Of a stretch of 53,751 nt of DNA, positions 49,887-53,751 are shown in pieces; positions within the stretch are counted from its first letter, which is position 1, and every line of letters starts with the position of its first letter. The DNA comes from an uncultured Lentisphaerota bacterium. Its GTDB lineage: Bacteria > Verrucomicrobiota > Kiritimatiellia > CAIQIC01. Both the position numbers and the translations under genes were made by a program. The stretch spans positions 1-53,751 of the forward strand of contig CAIWHP010000072.1 in the NCBI GenBank assembly GCA_903912445.1. The letters are read 5' to 3'. A model generated the notes under the pieces. That model did no database searches. It was not told where the DNA came from and was given only the letters and a program-made list of their open reading frames with translations.

Positions 49887-52597
49887 CGGACAAGCTCCAG
49901 CGCGATGACGGCGTGCGCGGCGTCGCCGGGTTTCGCCGGCAGCGTGAGCGTCACGCTCCGGTCCTTGGCTGCGAATGGCAGTGCGCGTCCATCGGCCAGC
50001 AGGACGGCGCGGCTGACCTTGGCCGGAAGTCCCTCGACGAGCAAGCTGCCATCGACAGGCCAATCGAAGACGTGGAGGTAGAGCCGCTGGTCTTTGGCCG
50101 TGCAGCGACCCCAAGCGGGCTGGCCAATGGGCGAAGCCGACGCGCCATGAATGCTCTCCGCATTCTTCGCCATCCAGCGGCCGATGTCCTCAAGGCAGCG
50201 GACGCTCTCTTCAGGAATGGTGCCATCGGCCTTGGGCCCGATATTGAGCAGGAGGTTACCGCCCTTGCTGACGATGTCGGCCAGATGCCGGATGATCTGC
50301 GCAGCCGGTTTCCAATGCTGGTCGAGCTTGTGATAGCCCCACGTGTCGTTGATCGTCATGCACGTTTCCCACGGCTCGCCCAAGGCGGCCTCGGAAATCT
50401 GATTGTCGCCCAGCGACCGGTAGTCCCACGATGCGCCGCCGACCCGGCTGTTCACCAGGCACCCAGGCTGCAGCGTGTGCACCAGCTCAACAATCTGCGC
50501 GCTCTCCTCGTCGGGGATGTTGTAGGGCACATCGAACCACATCACGCCGACATCGCCATAGCGGCTCAATAGCTCCCGGATTTGCGGCTTCGCCTTCTCG
50601 TTCAGGTAGCGGAGGAAGTCTTCCTTCGTCCGCGGCGGAAAATCCCAGGTGTTGCCGTACTTGTTCCAGTTGGCCAGCGGATGCTGGTGGTCACGGGCAT
50701 GGCTGTAATAGAAACCCATCTTCATCCCCTGCGCCTTGGCGGCCGCGGACAATTCCTTGGCGGGGTCGCGCTTGAACGGCGTGCCCGCGACGATGTTGAA
50801 GTCCGACACCTTGGAATCGAACATGGCAAAGCCGTCCTGATGTTTGGCGACGAAGACCAGGTAGCCCATGCCGGCCTGCTTCGCCAAACCCACCCAAGCG
50901 TTGGCGTCGAACTTCTGCGGATTGAATTCAGCAGCGAGCTTGGCGTATTCGGCCAGCGGGATTTTCCCGCCCAGCATGATGTGCTCGGCATATTTTCCCT
51001 TCACCACCTTGCCCGGCCAGACGCCCGCCGGGATGCTGTAGAGTCCCCAGTGGATGAACAGGCCGAACTTCGCCTCGCGCCACCAGGCGAGCCGTTCGGA
51101 CGCCACCGCAGCTGTCTTTGCGCCCGCCGCCGGGGCCCGGATGAGTTGGAGATCTTCCGCCTGTTGCTTCTCCGCGCCGTGACTGCCGGCCGGCACATAG
51201 CTGGACAGATATTTTCCCAGCAGGAAAAATTTCCGCTCGGGATACCAGAGCACCGGCTTGCCGTTGCGACAGGTGAGGCTCGCATAGAGCGAAAGATCGA
51301 ACCGCCCACTCGTGCCCACCTTGCCGAGGCTGGTGTTGTCGTGATCCATGAAAAATTGCAGGTCATCGAACCACACAGGCTGGTCCGCGCCGGCGTGATA
51401 GTGACCGGCAACGATATAGATTGGACGACGATTAAAGCCGGTCACCATCGGCACCGGCTTGAAGCCCTTGAAGTGACCGTCGTTGTTGTGGATGAAGAGC
51501 ACATAGTTGCCGCTGCCCGCCTCGTTGCCGCCGACGTCGTAGATTGGGCACGGCGAGACCGGATGCAGCAGCGGCTCGCCGCCATCCTTGCGCAGCAGCC
51601 GGCGCGGCTGCGTCCACGTTTCGCCCTGATCGGAACTCACGCTCCAACAGGGACCACCCACCATCGTGCGCATCACGCAAAACAGCCGCCCGTCGGGCAG
51701 CTTCACGATGGACGGTTCCTGACAGACGCTGTTCGAGGGAAAACTCGGGCACGTCACGGCGAGCGCCTTCTCATTCGCGGCGAACCAGCTGATCTTCAAA
51801 TCGCGCGGCTCGGGATTTTCATCCACGTTTTCGAAGCGCATGAACTCGACACGCGAGTCCGCCGTGCCCAGCGACTTCTCCTTCGGCTTGCGCACATCGA
51901 AGCTCGTCCAGCGCGTGAAGCCCGCTAAATATTTTCCGTCCTTGCCCAGCCGCAGCGGCTTCTGCCAGCAGAGCATGTTCGGCGGCATCGTCGGATCGGG
52001 ATTGTCGTTGATGCTGCGCGCGACCGGGATGTTCTGCGGCTTCGACCACGTCGCACCGTTGTCATCGCTATAAATGCCGTGCAGCCAGCCGGTGTGATGG
52101 ACGAAACAGTCACTCTTGCCGATGCTCTGGCTGTAGAGGATGTAGACGCGGCCCTTCTTGCTCACCAGCGGATAGGCCCAGCTCGCCATCGGCCCGTCCC
52201 CCGACCGCTTCGGCCCTGCGAGGATGCGCGGCTTCGCCCAGGTCTTCCCCTCGTCCTTGCTCTGGGAAAAAACGATGTGCTGGTCCGGCGGCGTCTCGGG
52301 CGAGAAGTTCTCCACCGAGCTTTGCGTCCACACCGTCATCAGCGAACCATCCGACCCATCGAACACCAGGAAGTGCTCGTTGCCCGTATCAGCCGCGCCG
52401 ACATCGGCGACCTCAGGCACGAAGACCACGAAGTCGGGCTTGGTGATGTGCAGTTGTTTTTCGATGCGCGCCTTCAGATCGGCGGGCGAGGCGATGAAGT
52501 ACGGGTTGTTGGTGGCATCGGCGGCTTGAACTTGAGCCAGCAGACCGCACGCGGCGGCAGCCAGCACGAGGCGGAAAAGGTAGTTCATGGTTTTCAT
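49883..52597 (-). CDS. Secreted fusion of sialidase-like propeller and GH29 alpha-L-fucosidase
   Basis: A 904-residue protein. The ATG at 52597 (MKTMNYLFRLVLAAAACG) overlaps the upstream stop as ATGA; MNYLFRLVL at 52588 is an alternative. Residues about 25-490 form a BNR-type propeller (HIVFSQSKDEGKTWAKPR, GIYSDDNGATWSKPQ, SVSSDQGETWTQPRRLLRKDG) that matches the whole of the next gene upstream (52594-53751), including the ending WYPERKFFLLG. After a linker, residues about 525-904 are a GH29 fucosidase: WWREAKFGLFIHWGLYSIPAG, VFVAKHQDGFAMFDS, and the nucleophile Asp in GDVGVMWFDVPYN near 688, then GGNLLLNIGPKADGTIP. The fucosidase half should release alpha-L-fucose. The propeller half may bind or cleave sialic or other sugars. 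Combining them in one chain is unusual. Confidence 0.9.
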   Translation of the reverse strand: MKTMNYLFRLVLAAAACGLLAQVQAADATNNPYFIASPADLKARIEKQLHITKPDFVVFVPEVADVGAADTGNEHFLVFDGSDGSLMTVWTQSSVENFSPETPPDQHIVFSQSKDEGKTWAKPRILAGPKRSGDGPMASWAYPLVSKKGRVYILYSQSIGKSDCFVHHTGWLHGIYSDDNGATWSKPQNIPVARSINDNPDPTMPPNMLCWQKPLRLGKDGKYLAGFTRWTSFDVRKPKEKSLGTADSRVEFMRFENVDENPEPRDLKISWFAANEKALAVTCPSFPSNSVCQEPSIVKLPDGRLFCVMRTMVGGPCWSVSSDQGETWTQPRRLLRKDGGEPLLHPVSPCPIYDVGGNEAGSGNYVLFIHNNDGHFKGFKPVPMVTGFNRRPIYIVAGHYHAGADQPVWFDDLQFFMDHDNTSLGKVGTSGRFDLSLYASLTCRNGKPVLWYPERKFFLLGKYLSSYVPAGSHGAEKQQAEDLQLIRAPAAGAKTAAVASERLAWWREAKFGLFIHWGLYSIPAGVWPGKVVKGKYAEHIMLGGKIPLAEYAKLAAEFNPQKFDANAWVGLAKQAGMGYLVFVAKHQDGFAMFDSKVSDFNIVAGTPFKRDPAKELSAAAKAQGMKMGFYYSHARDHQHPLANWNKYGNTWDFPPRTKEDFLRYLNEKAKPQIRELLSRYGDVGVMWFDVPYNIPDEESAQIVELVHTLQPGCLVNSRVGGASWDYRSLGDNQISEAALGEPWETCMTINDTWGYHKLDQHWKPAAQIIRHLADIVSKGGNLLLNIGPKADGTIPEESVRCLEDIGRWMAKNAESIHGASASPIGQPAWGRCTAKDQRLYLHVFDWPVDGSLLVEGLPAKVSRAVLLADGRALPFAAKDRSVTLTLPAKPGDAAHAVIALELVR

Positions 52598-53751
52598 TTC
52601 GTTTTTGATTCGTCGATCACGCGGCCGAGCAGGAAAAACTTCCGTTCCGGGTACCAAAGCACCGGCAAGCCCTTGCGGAAGGTGAAGCTGGCGTAGAGCG
52701 CGAGATCGGTCCGGCCCGTGGTGCCGGGTTTGCCGAGGCTCGTGCCATCGTGATCCATGAAGAACTTCGGCTCGTCGAACCACACCGGCTGGTCGGCGCC
52801 CGCCTTGAAATGTCCAGACACAAGGTGGATCGGGCGGCGATGGAAGCTCGTGTCGGTGGGGCCGTAGTTCTTGTAGTGGCCGTCGTGGTTGTGGATGAAG
52901 AGTGCGTACTGCCCGCTGCCGGCGGCGTTGCCGCCCAGGTCATAGATCGGGCAAGGCGAGAGCGGATGCAGCAGCGGTTCGCCATCGTCCTTGCGCAGCA
53001 GCCGGCGCGCGGGCGACCAGGTCTGGCCATCGTCGCTGCTGGCCGTCCAGAACGGGCTGCCCGCGCCGGTCCGCACGACGCAGAACAGGCGTCCATCTGG
53101 CAGCTTCACGATGGAGGGCTCCTGGCAGGCGCTGACCTCCGGGTGGCCGGGGAACGGCACGGTGATCGCGTCCTTGTCGAACGCGAACCAGCTGATTTTG
53201 AGCTGCGCGACAGCGGGGTTGTCATCGAGGTTGTCGAACCGCATGAACTCGACAACCGAGTCGTGCGAGATCCACGACTTGGTCGGATTCTTTTTCACCG
53301 CCTTGCTGGTCCAGCGCGTGATGCCGGCGTAGTAGCGACCGTCCTTGGTCAGGCGCAGCGGTTTCTGCCAGCAAATCCAGTTACCGGGAAAACTTGTATC
53401 CGAATTGTCGCGACACGTACGCGGAATGGGGATGGTCTGCGGCTTCGACCACGACGCGCCATTGTCGTCGCTGAAGATGCCGTCCAAGCGGCCGGTTGTG
53501 TGCGGGAACGTGTCGAATTTGCCGACGTTCTGGCTGTAGAGCACGTAGATGCGGCCCGACTTGCTGACGAGCGGGAACGCCCAGCTCGCCATGGCGCCCT
53601 GCCCCGCCTTGGCCGGCCCGGCGATGATGCGCGGCTTGGACCACATCCGGCCCTCGTCCTTGCTCTGCGCGAAAACGATGTGCTGGTCCGGCTCGCCCTC
53701 GTGGGTGCTCTGCGTCCAGATGACCATGAGCGATCCATCGGGGCCATCGAA
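52594..53751 (-). CDS. Sialidase-like beta-propeller protein, N-terminus cut by window edge
   Basis: The frame is open to the right edge (first codon 53751-53749), so the 5' end and signal peptide lie outside. The visible 385 residues have Asp-box-like blades (HIVFAQSKDEGRMWSKPRI, GIFSDDNGASWSKPQ, TASSDDGQTWSPARRLLRKDD) and HPLSPCPIYDLGGNAAGSGQYALFIHN. It matches the N-terminal half of the next protein at about every second to third residue and ends WYPERKFFLLGRVIDESKTK, so the two are tandem paralogs, one of them extended by a fucosidase. Stop and next start overlap as ATGA (52594-52597). True exo-sialidase activity is not proven by sequence; the class is BNR/sialidase-like. Confidence 0.9.
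   Translation of the reverse strand, partial: FDGPDGSLMVIWTQSTHEGEPDQHIVFAQSKDEGRMWSKPRIIAGPAKAGQGAMASWAFPLVSKSGRIYVLYSQNVGKFDTFPHTTGRLDGIFSDDNGASWSKPQTIPIPRTCRDNSDTSFPGNWICWQKPLRLTKDGRYYAGITRWTSKAVKKNPTKSWISHDSVVEFMRFDNLDDNPAVAQLKISWFAFDKDAITVPFPGHPEVSACQEPSIVKLPDGRLFCVVRTGAGSPFWTASSDDGQTWSPARRLLRKDDGEPLLHPLSPCPIYDLGGNAAGSGQYALFIHNHDGHYKNYGPTDTSFHRRPIHLVSGHFKAGADQPVWFDEPKFFMDHDGTSLGKPGTTGRTDLALYASFTFRKGLPVLWYPERKFFLLGRVIDESKTK

Overview
The window looks like a chromosomal fragment of a high-G+C bacterium of the PVC group, most likely Kiritimatiellota, Lentisphaerota or Verrucomicrobiota. The reasons are the density of secreted Cys-type sulfatases, the PocR-AraC regulator, the large cytochrome c plus SUMF1-domain protein, Tat-exported Gfo/Idh and sulfatase proteins, and the many short interspersed repeats. 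I see no rRNA, tRNA, CRISPR array, transposase or phage gene. Thirty-one protein genes are supported. All are on the minus strand except the AraC regulator (19614-20411) and two small genes (36049-36808). Long plus-strand frames across the minus-strand genes are G+C shadows.

Region 1 (1-20411) is a sugar-utilisation operon read leftwards from about 19508. Its order is class II aldolase, FucI-like isomerase, FGGY kinase, mannitol-dehydrogenase-family reductase, DUF4432 mutarotase-like protein, GH110-like beta-helix protein, two GH78 alpha-L-rhamnosidases and three sulfatases (the last cut by the window edge). A divergent PocR-AraC regulator stands at its head. The set fits outer desulfation and derhamnosylation of a sulfated polysaccharide, followed by isomerase, kinase and aldolase steps for the freed deoxy sugar (rhamnose or fucose).

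Region 2 (20888-35559) holds two more sulfatases, an esterase-like hydrolase, a GH2 enzyme with a C-terminal F5/8-type domain, an unrecognised secreted protein, a PQQ-type beta-propeller protein, and a 1244-residue fusion of a propeller, two CXXCH heme c motifs and a SUMF1 domain that lacks the catalytic cysteines of a true formylglycine-generating enzyme.

Region 3 (36049-53751) starts with a small lipoprotein gene and a PH-like gene on the plus strand. It continues on the minus strand with an unrecognised secreted protein, Gfo/Idh and UROD-like proteins, a 2-hydroxyacid dehydrogenase, an HpcH/HpaI aldolase, a nucleoside-hydrolase-like protein, sialidase-like propellers, a GH5-like enzyme with foreign base composition, an unrecognised Tat protein, a sialidase-like plus GH29 fucosidase fusion, and a partial paralog of its sialidase half. 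No transporter and no sulfatase-maturating enzyme were recognised anywhere.

The most unusual structure is a family of 17-bp palindromes close to TTTCCAAGGCTTGGAAA. They form short arrays of 2-4 units spaced 29-32 bp (mostly 31-32) in six gaps, and degenerate pairs also lie inside two sulfatase genes exactly between signal peptide and catalytic domain, beside a second short repeat (CCCTGAGCGGAGTCGAAGG). I do not recall a name for the palindrome family.
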